Source: an uncultured Alistipes sp.
GTDB lineage: Bacteria; Bacteroidota; Bacteroidia; Bacteroidales; Rikenellaceae
Direction: 5' to 3'
Length of the DNA stretch: 37,454 nt
NCBI GenBank assembly: GCA_947623305.1
Contig: CANQGQ010000019.1
Span: 1-37,454 of the forward strand
The notes under the pieces are model-generated. The model saw only the letters and a program-made list of their open reading frames with translations. It was not told the origin of the DNA and searched no databases. The position numbers and the translations under genes are program-made. This document shows positions 25,910-34,247 of this stretch, one piece after another (position 1 is the first letter of the stretch; each line of letters opens with the position of its first letter).

Positions 25910-26104
25910 TCAATATGCCAACCGATGGTAGATATGCGGCTCGGACGAAACATTGTAGATATAGTCGCCGCATCGGACAAGCAGGGCATCGAGACCATAG
26001 TAGCGGTACTTCATATCCGCAATACTACCCGTCTTGTAAAAGTTCGGGAAGCGGGACAAACCGACCCGCTCTCCCTCTTGTTCGGTCATTCGCTTTACCC
26101 GCAT
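25910..26104 (-). CDS. Small conserved CTn protein (64-68 aa)
   Basis: Start at ATG 26104 (MRVKRMTEQE); an alternative in-frame ATG at 26116 overlaps the upstream stop by 10 bp. Basic N-terminus, then YRYYGLDALLVRCGDYIYNV. I recognize the type from Bacteroidales mobile elements, where it often follows the DUF1281-like gene, but not a function. Probably translated from the same message as that gene. Confidence 0.6.
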   Translation of the reverse strand: MRVKRMTEQEGERVGLSRFPNFYKTGSIADMKYRYYGLDALLVRCGDYIYNVSSEPHIYHRLAY

Positions 26105-26106
26105 CG

Positions 26107-26691
26107 CTAATCCCACACAACCTTAAACTCGTTTATGTTGATAAAGGCATCGGGGTTAATTTCTTCCCACTTTTGCACAAGGGTTTGAACGTCCTGCTCG
26201 GAACGGATAGGAGTATCGGCAATCTCTTCGAGCCAGTCGTAAAGGCTTTGCAAGTCGTCGAAATACTCGGTATGCCACTCGCCTTTGTCCGTGCTTAAAT
26301 CAATGATATACCTTTCGGGATAGTATCTGCCCTCGATGTCGTTCGTGTAGTAGTCGCCCATACCCGGCTCTTCGGCTCGGTAGTAGTAACACAGCGACGG
26401 GAATTTCTTGCACACAAGGTCAAAGACCTCGTTGCAGGATGCCCACGCTGTTTCAGTCCAGAACGTCAGAACGCACTCGTCAAATTCCAGTCCATCCCAA
26501 TGCCCCCTGCATCGTACATTGTGCCAGTCTTCGCCCAGAGCATCGACAAGGCAACCCAGCCACGATGTTCCAAAGCCGTTTTCTACGGTCGGCTTCTCCT
26601 TTTCCTCCAACTCTTTCATCAACTCGTAAAGAGCCTTTACCTCTTGCGCATCGCCCTCAATGGAATACGCTGTACTGCACCAATTCGGCAT
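26107..26691 (-). CDS. DUF1281 / Api92-like ferredoxin-fold protein (194 aa)
   Basis: The N-terminus MPNWCSTAYSIEGD matches the signature of the DUF1281/Api92-like family found in phages and conjugative elements. WDGLEFDE and FWTETAWA are further family-type segments. Soluble, acidic, with no signal peptide. Role unknown. It heads a leftward unit with the small gene at 25910, and its ATG at 26691 is preceded by the shared hairpin + GGGAAA leader. Confidence 0.75.
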   Translation of the reverse strand: MPNWCSTAYSIEGDAQEVKALYELMKELEEKEKPTVENGFGTSWLGCLVDALGEDWHNVRCRGHWDGLEFDECVLTFWTETAWASCNEVFDLVCKKFPSLCYYYRAEEPGMGDYYTNDIEGRYYPERYIIDLSTDKGEWHTEYFDDLQSLYDWLEEIADTPIRSEQDVQTLVQKWEEINPDAFININEFKVVWD

Positions 26692-26745
26692 AATCGTAAT
26701 TTTTTGTTTTGACTTTTACTTTCCCTCATGTAGCATCAACTACAT
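26692..26745 (-). promoter_or_regulatory. Hairpin + GGGAAA leader of the DUF1281-like gene
   Basis: On the minus strand the hairpin ATGTAG-TTGATG-CTACAT (26728-26745) is followed directly by GAGGGAAAGTAAAAGTC (26711-26727) and CAAAAC before the ATG. Confidence 0.5.
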
Positions 26746-26971
26746 TCGGGCTTGATTATAATTTTGTCGCCGCAAAAGGTGCGATGTCGCACTATGCAAG
26801 GTTTCAACGGCAAAGCACTGCCTACGCAATGCGGAGTGTGGAGGCTGTGCCGTGAACAGGAGGCTCGACCTTGCAGAGACAAGACAGAGCAGATACCTTT
26901 GCGACATGATTTGAGCAAGCCGTGAATGGTGATGACGTATAGGGTGAGGTCTGGTCAATGGTAAAAGAGGA

Positions 26972-27012
26972 TTGCAGCCAAAAGAAAAAAATACGATTTC
27001 TTTTTTGGCTGC
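26972..27012. repeat. Inverted repeat GCAGCCAAAAG ... CTTTTTTGGCTGC
   Basis: TTGCAGCCAAAAGAAA (from 26972) pairs with TTTCTTTTTTGGCTGC (26997-27012). Plus-strand T6 lies within the right arm. Related single copies are at 25812-25830 and, inverted, 27182-27204. Confidence 0.65.
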
Positions 27013-27048
27013 TCGGATATAAAGGGTAAATGAAGCGGAAAAACACTT

Positions 27049-27119
27049 TACTTTACTCTATTAGCCTATATATATGCTAACATAATGTAAAGTATATATG
27101 CAGGTATATATATACCTGC
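27049..27119. repeat. Nested palindromes near the element end
   Basis: TACTTTAC (27049-27056) pairs with GTAAAGTA (27087-27094), enclosing TTAGC/GCTAA (27061-27080). A separate perfect 20-bp palindrome, GCAGGTATAT/ATATACCTGC, lies at 27100-27119. All AT-rich. It could be a recombinase or replication site. Confidence 0.65.
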
Positions 27120-27423
27120 GGATATGAATATGTTTTGAAATAAAGAGGTATTTTTGCAACGATGTTTGAGACTGTATTCAGTTTCTCTTTTGGCTGCAAA
27201 ATTTCAGTTTCCTTTCGGTCAGTGTAACAAGAGACACGACACGGGACAAAACAAGAGAAAAGGGGAAAATAGAGATAAATGAAAGCGATGAAACAAAGGT
27301 CTAAATAAATTTTGTTATATCGGCAAAAGAGTTCTATTTTGTTACGTATGTGTTACGCTTTGCAAATTATATCATCGCAACAAATTTATCTATAATAAAA
27401 TACAAAATAGATGATTTAATTTT

Positions 27424-27515
27424 CCAGATTTCTCAATAAGGAAAAAAGCGAAAACACTTTCATCAAAAATATGTCTGTCCGCGAGCGGACGCTCCAAAGA
27501 TAGAAAATGTTTTTC
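27424..27515 (-). repeat. Promoter-leader repeat, copy A
   Basis: On the minus strand: a TATCTTTG box (27495-27502), the hairpin GTCCGC-TC-GCGGAC, then ACATAT, TTGATGAAAGTGTTTTCGCT and GAGAAATCTGG. Nearly the same sequence is at 36246-36345, with a different but still paired hairpin. Similarity ends at about 27,424, where element-like sequence begins. Confidence 0.7.
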
Positions 27516-27570
27516 GAAGTAAAAAATTTTTCGGGAAAAGGCAAAAATCGCTGACGGAAAAAATTTTGCG

Positions 27571-27578
27571 TATCTTTA
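27571..27578 (+). promoter_or_regulatory. -7 box TATCTTTA for the CPBP gene
   Basis: Seven of eight positions of TAnnTTTG-type, 23 bp ahead of ATG 27602. No clear -33 element. Confidence 0.35.
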
Positions 27579-27601
27579 CCGGCGAAAAATCACAAGAAAT
27601 C

Positions 27602-28447
27602 ATGGAAAACAATCAAGTGAAAAATTTTTCGCGCCGCATCTTTCCGACCGTCGGCGATCTTTTCGCCATGCTGGGCATCGTGCTCGGCGCCCAGGTGCTG
27701 ATCGGACTGCTGCTTTCGGTCGTTTCCGGTTTCGCAGGCTTCGATGCGGAAACGGCGACTGCCGACCAGCAGGGACGCTATATGTGCATCCTTTATCTCG
27801 CGTCGATGAGCCTCGGACTGATCGGCGTGTTGATTTATCGCCGGAAGCGGGGCGGAACGGGCAAAATCGTCTCGTTCTCGACGGCGCGGCTCAATCCGAT
27901 CCTGTTGCTGTGGGCTTGCGTGTTCCTGTTCGCCGTGGGGGTCGTCATCGAACCGCTGCTGGCGTTGCTGCCCGACATGCAACCGAATATGGGAAGCGGC
28001 ATCTGGACGTTGATGATGCTCGTCGTCTTCGCTCCGTTCTTCGAGGAGATGCTTTGTCGGGGCGTGGTGCTCGGTTCGCTGCGGGCGAAATACGGCGTTG
28101 TTGCTGCATGGTTGGGTTCGTCGCTCTTTTTCGGTGTGCTGCACATCGCGCCGCAGTTGGTGGTCAATGCCTGCTTCATCGGTCTCATCCTCGGTTATAT
28201 CTGTCTGGCGACCGGTTCGATCTGGGCCTCGATTCTGTTGCATGCGGTCAACAATGCCCTTGCGTATGCGATGATGTCGGTCGGCGATGGGGAGTTCCTG
28301 TTGATTGATTTGGTTGGCAGCAAGGGAATCTATGCTGCGATTTATTGCGCGGCGTTGATCGTGGCGTTTGTTTCGGCCTACAAGATGTGGACGGCGATTC
28401 GTCGGATGAAAGAGGCGGAGAACAATCGGGTCGAAGCGGCGGAATAG
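27602..28447 (+). CDS. CPBP family intramembrane metalloprotease (281 aa)
   Basis: ATG 27602 (MENNQVKNF) is preferred over an upstream TTG at 27566 that lies on the promoter box. Polytopic membrane protein with about eight hydrophobic segments. The CPBP (CAAX protease and bacteriocin-processing) motifs are present: EEMLCRGVVLG (EExxxR) near residue 146, the His in FGVLHIAPQ near residue 179, and HAVNN (HxxxN) near residue 217. Family members cleave within the membrane; the substrate is unknown. First clearly chromosomal gene. Confidence 0.85.
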   Translation: MENNQVKNFSRRIFPTVGDLFAMLGIVLGAQVLIGLLLSVVSGFAGFDAETATADQQGRYMCILYLASMSLGLIGVLIYRRKRGGTGKIVSFSTARLNPILLLWACVFLFAVGVVIEPLLALLPDMQPNMGSGIWTLMMLVVFAPFFEEMLCRGVVLGSLRAKYGVVAAWLGSSLFFGVLHIAPQLVVNACFIGLILGYICLATGSIWASILLHAVNNALAYAMMSVGDGEFLLIDLVGSKGIYAAIYCAALIVAFVSAYKMWTAIRRMKEAENNRVEAAE

Positions 28448-28581
28448 GAAGCGGCCGATAAGGGCCGGAAGCAGACCGACGGTTAATGTATCGGAAGTGC
28501 GGATTACGATCGAAAGAAGACTGACAGTTAATATATCGGAAGCGCAGATAACGGCCGAAAGAAGATGGACGGTCTATCGCG
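28448..28581. repeat. Three degenerate 43-46 bp tandem repeats
   Basis: Units at 28448-28493, 28494-28538 and 28539-28581 each start GAAG(C/T)G and run through GATCGAAAGAAGA-like sequence to (T)TAT(A)TCG. They begin right at the stop codon of the CPBP gene. Confidence 0.65.
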
Positions 28582-28633
28582 CTAATAAAATAATAAATCG
28601 GGAGGGAACTGCGTTAGTTCAAGTAAAATAACG

Positions 28634-28641
28634 TATCTTTG
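28634..28641 (+). promoter_or_regulatory. -7 box TATCTTTG for the PPIase operon
   Basis: Exact TAnnTTTG match 12 bp before ATG 28654, implying a very short 5' UTR. No clear -33. Confidence 0.5.
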
Positions 28642-28653
28642 CCTGTCAAAACG

Positions 28654-29556
28654 ATGAATTGGAAAAGAATTATAGCCGTTATGGCAGGGGCGTTGCTGCT
28701 GGCCGGTTGTCGGGAACTGCCCCGTTATTTCGTCAGCGATACGACCTTGGCCGAGGTCGGCAGTCGGAAACTTCGGGTGCGCGATGTGCAGCCTGCCGTG
28801 CCGCAAGGCATTACGGGCGACGACAGCGTGGCTTACGTGCGGATGTTCGTTGACCGTTGGGTGCGCAAGCAGCTCAAATTACAGGAGGCCGAGGTGCTCT
28901 TTTCCGCTTCGGAGGAGGACATCGACCGTCAGGTCGAGGCTTATCGGCAGGCGTTGTTGATCCGCAAGCTGGAACAGCAGTACGTCGATCGCAGCATCGA
29001 CACGGTCTTCACCGACGAGGAGATTGCGGCATACTACCAAGCCCACAAGTCCGATTTCAAACTCGACCGTCCGGTCGTGAAGGGGGTGATCGTCCGCTTC
29101 CAGGAGGGTTATCGCCAGGCGGGCAAGCTGAAAACCTTGATGAAGGCGACGGGAAACGTGCAGCAGCAGGCTTTTCGCGATATCTGTGAAAAAAACAACT
29201 TCACGTTGACCGATTTTCAGGATCAGTGGGTCGATTTTTCGGAATTTCTGAACTATCTGCCGGCCTTGCAGTCGCAGAACCATAACTCGATGCTGGGCTC
29301 CGTGGCGACGGTGCAGGAGATGCGCGACAACAAGTCGCATTATTTCTTCCGGATCGACGCCGTGCGGCGCGAGGGCGACCCGATTCCGTTGGAGCGGCTG
29401 CGGACGACCATCCGTCGCATTCTCTTCAATCAGCGGCAGGGCGAGGTGATCCGCCGCCATGAGGAGGAGTTGCTCACGCGGGGGCTCGAAGAGAACAAGG
29501 TCCGCCTGTTCGTCGACGAGGAGATCCGGCGGGACAGCACCGAATTGAAAAAATAA
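28654..29556 (+). CDS. SurA-associated lipoprotein, PPIase-like (300 aa)
   Basis: ATG 28654 gives a lipoprotein signal with lipobox LLAGC (Cys near residue 19). The rest is helical with a SurA-N-like chaperone layout (WVRKQLKLQEAEVL ... DEEIAAYYQAHKSDFKLDRPVVKGVIVRF). No full PpiC active-site domain is obvious, so probably a chaperone-only member. First gene of an envelope-biogenesis operon; the SurA-like gene follows 9 bp later. Confidence 0.75.
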   Translation: MNWKRIIAVMAGALLLAGCRELPRYFVSDTTLAEVGSRKLRVRDVQPAVPQGITGDDSVAYVRMFVDRWVRKQLKLQEAEVLFSASEEDIDRQVEAYRQALLIRKLEQQYVDRSIDTVFTDEEIAAYYQAHKSDFKLDRPVVKGVIVRFQEGYRQAGKLKTLMKATGNVQQQAFRDICEKNNFTLTDFQDQWVDFSEFLNYLPALQSQNHNSMLGSVATVQEMRDNKSHYFFRIDAVRREGDPIPLERLRTTIRRILFNQRQGEVIRRHEEELLTRGLEENKVRLFVDEEIRRDSTELKK

Positions 29557-29565
29557 GCACGATAT

Positions 29566-30966
29566 ATGAAGAAAAAGGGGATATTTGCGTTGTCGATTCT
29601 CTGCGCCTTGGGGGTATTCGCCCAGAAACAGCAGGTGATACTCGACCGGGTGATTGCCGTGGTGGGCGGTTCGTCGATTCTCCATTCGGAGGTGAGCGAA
29701 TACGCCCATGCACTGGTAGCCCAGCGGCGGCAGGAGGGTTACACTTCCGACCGTGACCCGATGAACGAGGCGCTCGAAGCGATGATGACCCAGAAACTGC
29801 TCTACAATCAGGCGCAGATCGACTCGGTACAAATCAATTCGGGCGAAATTTCGTCGCGGGTCGAGTCGCAGATCAAGCAGATGATTACCGATGAGGGTTC
29901 CATTCTCCAGTTGGAGGCCAAGCACCACATGCCTGTTTTCAACATCCGCGAAAATCTGCGCCACCGCTACGAGGAGCAGGCTTATGCCAGCATGATGCGC
30001 AACGAGGTGATCAGCAAGGTGTCGGTTACGCCCGGCGAGGTGGAGCGTTACTACAAGTCGATTCCCAAGGACAGCCTTCCCATCATCGCCGACCAGTACG
30101 TCTATGCGCAGATTACCCGTTTCCCGAAGTCGATGACCGAGGCGAAACAGCGTACCCGCGAGCAGTTGCTCGATATGCGCGAGCGCGTCATCACGGGCAA
30201 GGCGCGGTTCGAGACGCTGGCCCGCATGTATTCGCAGGATCCGGGTACGGCGATGCGGGGCGGCGAGATGGAGCCTTCGACGCTCAATTCGCTCGACCAG
30301 GCTTTCGCCGACGCGCTCGAACAGCTCAAACCCGGCCAGATTTCGGAGGTCGTCGAATCGCAGTTCGGATTCCACATCATCCAGTTGATCGACCAGCGGG
30401 GCGAACTCTACCATTTCCGGCATATCCTGTTGTTGCCGATCTATACGACCAGCGAACTGGCTTCCGTCGCGCGCGAACTGGACAGCATTGCCCAGTTGAT
30501 CCGTGCCGATTCGATCACCTTCGAGAAAGCCGCGCTGAAGTTCTCCGACGATGCCGCGTCGAAGATGAACGGCGGTATCGTGTCGAACCACGACTTCCTC
30601 GAACGCACCTATGCCGACGCCAAAATGACCGTTACGAAGTTCCTGCGCGAGGATTTCGCCCAATTCCGAGCCTTGGACGACTACAACGCCCTGCTTACGC
30701 TGAAACCCGGCGAGATCTCCGCCTCGTTCCTGACGCAGGACATGATCGGCAACCAGTTGGGGAAGATCGTCAAGTTGGTGGAGGTCATTCCGACCCATCC
30801 CGCGTCGCTCGAATCCGATTACCTGCGCATCGAAGAGATGGCTTTGCAGGAGAAGCAGACGCGCGCTTTCACCGATTGGCTGTCGAAGAAGATCGACGGC
30901 ATGTACGTCTACATCGACCCCGAATTCCGCAACGGCGAATTCGAAAACAAGCATTGGGTAAAATAG
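29566..30966 (+). CDS. SurA-like peptidyl-prolyl isomerase (466 aa)
   Basis: Periplasmic chaperone for outer-membrane proteins. Signal peptide MKKKGIFALSILCALGVFA. The SurA N-terminal domain (VILDRVIAVVGGSSILHSEV) is followed by a PpiC/rotamase domain around residues 170-275 (QYVYAQITRFPKS ... FETLARMYSQDPGTAMRGGEM ... GQISEVVESQFGFHIIQL) and a second, degenerate one. It sits between the lipoprotein PPIase and the OstA-like gene, an arrangement typical of Bacteroidetes. Confidence 0.9.
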   Translation: MKKKGIFALSILCALGVFAQKQQVILDRVIAVVGGSSILHSEVSEYAHALVAQRRQEGYTSDRDPMNEALEAMMTQKLLYNQAQIDSVQINSGEISSRVESQIKQMITDEGSILQLEAKHHMPVFNIRENLRHRYEEQAYASMMRNEVISKVSVTPGEVERYYKSIPKDSLPIIADQYVYAQITRFPKSMTEAKQRTREQLLDMRERVITGKARFETLARMYSQDPGTAMRGGEMEPSTLNSLDQAFADALEQLKPGQISEVVESQFGFHIIQLIDQRGELYHFRHILLLPIYTTSELASVARELDSIAQLIRADSITFEKAALKFSDDAASKMNGGIVSNHDFLERTYADAKMTVTKFLREDFAQFRALDDYNALLTLKPGEISASFLTQDMIGNQLGKIVKLVEVIPTHPASLESDYLRIEEMALQEKQTRAFTDWLSKKIDGMYVYIDPEFRNGEFENKHWVK

Positions 30967-30975
30967 CGTTCCGCC

Positions 30976-33621
30976 GTGCGTAGAATCGTCTCCATAGCCG
31001 TCGTGTTGTTTGCGGTCGGAATCGTTCTCGGAAACGGTGCTCGTCGGGTGCTTGAGGAATCGCCAGCGGCGGCCGCATCCGCATCCGGACAGTCGGATGA
31101 GGCGCCCAAGCAGGAACGTCGCCGAATCAACTGGAAAGCCGACAACGCCGGCCCTGTCGCCCCGGGCGACTCGACGATTTTCCTCGTCGGCAATTTCGCG
31201 GCCCAGCACAACGGGGCGTTGATTTCCTGCGACAGCGCCGTGCAGTATTCCGAACGCCATTGGGAGTTCTTCGGCCATGTGCTCATCAACAAAAACACGA
31301 CCTACGTTTACGGCGATCGGGCCAGTTACGACGGCGATCTGAACGAAGCCCAGGTCTATTCAGACCTGATCAAGGTGGTCGACGGCGATGCCACGCTCTA
31401 TACCTATACGTTCGTCTACAACACGCAGACCAACGTGGGCGAGTTCAGCGGCGGCGGCATCCTGCTCAACGGCGCGAACCGGCTCGAATCGCAGCGAGGC
31501 TATTACTATGGCGACGAAAAGCGGGTCGCCAGCGTCGACGAGGTGCAGATGCGCAACGAGGAGTATGCCCTCAAAGGCGATTCGGTCGTTTACGACCTTG
31601 CGAACGACAATGCCTTCTTCTTCGAACACACGAATATCTGGAACCGCGATGGCGATTATCTCTACGCCGATCGGGGCCTTTATCGGAAAGCCGATACGGC
31701 CTATTTCGTTACGCGAAACGGTTATCTGCTGACCGAAAAGCAGGAGATCTGGAGCGACAGCATCGACTATTTCCGTCCGCGGGGGCACGTCGTGCTGCGC
31801 CACGACCTGCAAATCGACGATACGGAACATAAGTCGTTGGCTTTCGGCGATTACGGCGAGTATTGGCAGTCGCCCGACCGGGCGTTTCTGACCCGCCGTC
31901 CGTCGATCGTCAGCTACGATACGCAGCAGGGCGATACGATCTTCATGCGTTCCGATTCGATGTACCTTTACACGCTCAATCGTTTCGAGGAAGCTCGCCG
32001 GCGGGTGCGCGAGGCTGCTATCGCCGATTCATTGGCTCGGATGCGGGCGGATTCGTTGGCTCGTGCGCAGTTGACGGAAGCGGGCGGTCCGGACGGCGAT
32101 GCAGTGGTCGACGACCGTCCGATGACGGAAAGCGGAACGGCGGCATTGGGAGCCGTTTCGGACGGACGGGTCGATTTGACTGAAAAATCCGTCGGCGATA
32201 CGATTCCCGAAGCCGGTGCGCCGGATACGATGCGGGTGATCGACCCGCTCGATACGTTGACCGGCGAGGCTCGCAAAGCTTACCTCAAGGAGCGGAAACA
32301 GCAGGCGGAGGCAGCCCGTAAAGCTGCGGCTGCGGCTGCGAAAAAGGCGAAATTGGATACCATCGCCGCTCGCCGCAAGGCGAAGAATGCGGCCAAATTG
32401 GATGCTCAGAAGGCCCGCGAGGAGAAACGGGCCGAAGCGCGCCGACAAAAGGCTTTGTTGAAACTCGATGCCCGACGGGCTCGTGCTGCACGCAAAGGCC
32501 GGCCGTTCGGCAAGGTCGATTCGGAGGTGCTGGCGCGATTGGATTCGTTGTCGGAGCGCGTCGCAGCGGAACTGGATTCGTTGTCCGGTTGGGTACTCGA
32601 TTCGACGCTGCAGGTGCAGCGCGCCGGTTTGTTGCGTCCCGATACGGTGGCGAAGGTGCAGCCGGACAGCATCTATCGGTTGGTGAAGGGCTTCCGCAGG
32701 GTGAAAATCTATCGCACCGATTTTCAGGTCGTTTGCGATTCGATCATCGGCATCAGCACCGATTCGACCCTGCATCTCTACATCGAACCGGTGTTGTGGA
32801 ACGAAAACAACCAGGTAACCTCCGACAGCATGACGGTTTACACCGAGCGGCAGCAGATCACGCAGGCGAAATTCTTCGGCGAGCCGATCATGTCGAGCGA
32901 ACTCGATACGGTCTATTACAACCAGATCAAGGGCAAGACGATGACGGCCTTTTTCCGCGACAACCAGATCTATCGCAACGACGTTGTCGGCAATGCGCAG
33001 ACGATCTACTACATGACCGACGGCGAACCGCCCGTGGTTACGACCATGGGGGTCATCGAGAGCGGCGACCTGTCGTTCTATTTCGAGGAGAAGAAATTGG
33101 TGCAGATGACCTGGCGGGCCAATCCCGACTATAAGTTCTATCCCGTTTTTCCCGATTTCCAGGTGCCCGAGGATCAGCCGCTTTATTTGAAAGGGTTCCA
33201 TTGGGAAGGGGCGCGCCGACCGGCGAAAAACGAGGTGTTCGACCGTGTGATCCGACCTACTGAGCGGGCGAGCCGTTTGCAGCTTGCGCAGCCCGATTTC
33301 CCGATCATGCAGCGGATCGAGGCCTACAAGCGGCAGCTCATCGAATCGCGACAGTGGGTGGATCGCAACGAGCCGGTCGATGACCAGACCGTCGAATGGA
33401 TGCACGATTTGGGTTACGAGGTCGGCCAACCGCGTGCCGAATCCCGCCCTGTCGAAGGGGGACAGGAGCAGCCTGATACCCTCTCCATAACCCGTCCCGT
33501 CCCCCAACAGCCTGTTCCGAGTGTCGAATCGCAGCCGCAGGCCGTGCCGGATTCCGTGCTGCGTATTGAACGGACGGCGGAGGAGACGCCCGCCGAAAAA
33601 ACGTCTGTTGAAACGAATTGA
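30976..33621 (+). CDS. OstA/LptD N-terminal-like envelope protein (881 aa)
   Basis: Begins with GTG at 30976, which yields a signal peptide-like N-terminus. Residues about 60-330 show the OstA/LptA-type beta-jellyroll pattern (FLVGNFAAQHNGALISCDSAV ... VYGDRASYDG ... YALKGDSVVYD). About residues 430-510 are an Ala/Lys/Arg-rich coiled coil, unusual for the family. Another OstA-like stretch follows at about 570-740, and the C-terminus is Pro/Gln-rich. Likely part of LPS transport or periplasmic bridging with SurA-like chaperones. It stops 3 bp before the Nudix gene. Confidence 0.8.
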   Translation: MRRIVSIAVVLFAVGIVLGNGARRVLEESPAAAASASGQSDEAPKQERRRINWKADNAGPVAPGDSTIFLVGNFAAQHNGALISCDSAVQYSERHWEFFGHVLINKNTTYVYGDRASYDGDLNEAQVYSDLIKVVDGDATLYTYTFVYNTQTNVGEFSGGGILLNGANRLESQRGYYYGDEKRVASVDEVQMRNEEYALKGDSVVYDLANDNAFFFEHTNIWNRDGDYLYADRGLYRKADTAYFVTRNGYLLTEKQEIWSDSIDYFRPRGHVVLRHDLQIDDTEHKSLAFGDYGEYWQSPDRAFLTRRPSIVSYDTQQGDTIFMRSDSMYLYTLNRFEEARRRVREAAIADSLARMRADSLARAQLTEAGGPDGDAVVDDRPMTESGTAALGAVSDGRVDLTEKSVGDTIPEAGAPDTMRVIDPLDTLTGEARKAYLKERKQQAEAARKAAAAAAKKAKLDTIAARRKAKNAAKLDAQKAREEKRAEARRQKALLKLDARRARAARKGRPFGKVDSEVLARLDSLSERVAAELDSLSGWVLDSTLQVQRAGLLRPDTVAKVQPDSIYRLVKGFRRVKIYRTDFQVVCDSIIGISTDSTLHLYIEPVLWNENNQVTSDSMTVYTERQQITQAKFFGEPIMSSELDTVYYNQIKGKTMTAFFRDNQIYRNDVVGNAQTIYYMTDGEPPVVTTMGVIESGDLSFYFEEKKLVQMTWRANPDYKFYPVFPDFQVPEDQPLYLKGFHWEGARRPAKNEVFDRVIRPTERASRLQLAQPDFPIMQRIEAYKRQLIESRQWVDRNEPVDDQTVEWMHDLGYEVGQPRAESRPVEGGQEQPDTLSITRPVPQQPVPSVESQPQAVPDSVLRIERTAEETPAEKTSVETN

Positions 33622-33624
33622 TCC

Positions 33625-34131
33625 ATGCCGCACGATAATTCCGACGAACTGTTTCCGATCGTGGCGGACGATGGCCGCGTCATCGGTTCCGCCACGCGCG
33701 GCGAATGCCACGGCGGTTCGATGCTGTTGCATCCGGTCGTGCATCTGCACGTTTTCAATTCAAAAGGCGAACTTTATTTGCAGAAACGGCCCGACTGGAA
33801 AGACATTCAGCCCGGACGTTGGGATACGGCGGTCGGAGGACACGTTGACTTCGGAGAAACGGTCGAGGAGGCTTTGCGGCGCGAAGCGCGCGAGGAGTTG
33901 GGAATCGAGGGTTTCCGGCCCGAGCGGATTGCCGTGTACCCGTTCCGGTCGGAGCGCGAGCGGGAGTTGGTCTACGTCCACCGCACAATTTGGGACGGGG
34001 CGATCGTGCCGAGTGCGGAGTTGGCTGGCGGTCGGTTCTGGAGCCGGCGGGAAATCGTCGATTCGATGGGCAAAGGAATTTTCACGCCCAACTTCGAAAG
34101 CGAAGCGGCGTTGCTCTTTTTTTCGGAATAA
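33625..34131 (+). CDS. Nudix hydrolase (168 aa)
   Basis: The Nudix box is complete: G-x5-E-x7-REAREELGI starting at GGHVDFGETVEEALRR near residue 72. N-terminal LHPVVHLHVFNSKGELYLQK and the PGRWDTA segment resemble the isopentenyl-diphosphate isomerase-like Nudix subgroup (COG1443), so a nucleotide or prenyl-diphosphate substrate is possible. Cytosolic. Last gene of the operon; a terminator follows. Confidence 0.88.
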   Translation: MPHDNSDELFPIVADDGRVIGSATRGECHGGSMLLHPVVHLHVFNSKGELYLQKRPDWKDIQPGRWDTAVGGHVDFGETVEEALRREAREELGIEGFRPERIAVYPFRSERERELVYVHRTIWDGAIVPSAELAGGRFWSRREIVDSMGKGIFTPNFESEAALLFFSE

Positions 34132-34187
34132 ACCCTGCGAAAAACGGATTTCGGCGTCCCTCCGACTTGTCGAATGAGTCTACAAAC

Positions 34188-34226
34188 AAGGAGTGCCCGG
34201 TTTGGTTGCCGGACACTCCTTCGTTT
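34188..34226 (+). terminator. Terminator between convergent genes
   Basis: Stem AAGGAGTG-CCGG with CCGG-CACTCCTT (34188-34221) followed by CGTTTT. It separates the Nudix operon from the leftward lipoprotein gene, whose stop is at 34248. Confidence 0.75.
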
Positions 34227-34247
34227 TCATCCGATAGCGGATCGGTT

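Larger units (their letters stand above)
1..27420. mobile_element. Part of a Bacteroidales conjugative/mobilizable element
   Basis: Nearly every gene from the left edge to about 27.4 kb belongs to families typical of Bacteroidales conjugative elements: methylase/SNF2 helicase, DUF4099-type, Toprim primase, ArdC, cell-wall hydrolases, PcfK-like and Api92-like proteins. From 27.6 kb on the genes are ordinary chromosomal envelope functions. The left end is outside the window. The right limit is inferred from the last element-like sequence and from a chromosomal repeat that stops at about 27,424. No integrase, relaxase or T4SS channel gene is present, so the element class cannot be named. Confidence 0.75.
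26746..27601. other. Gene-free right end of the element and chromosomal junction
   Basis: About 850 bp without a credible gene. It holds a GCAGCCAAAAG inverted pair (26972-27012) and another copy (27182-27204), nested palindromes (27049-27119), and, from about 27,424, a chromosomal repeat also found at 36.25 kb. It probably contains the element's right attachment region; no integrase gene is beside it. Confidence 0.45.

Noticed and set aside
28879..31278. 799-aa open frame on the minus strand
   Set aside because: Antisense to the PPIase and SurA-like genes; His/Arg/Leu-rich shadow composition and no domain.
32029..33750. 573-aa open frame on the minus strand
   Set aside because: Antisense to the OstA-like gene; no domain and typical shadow composition.
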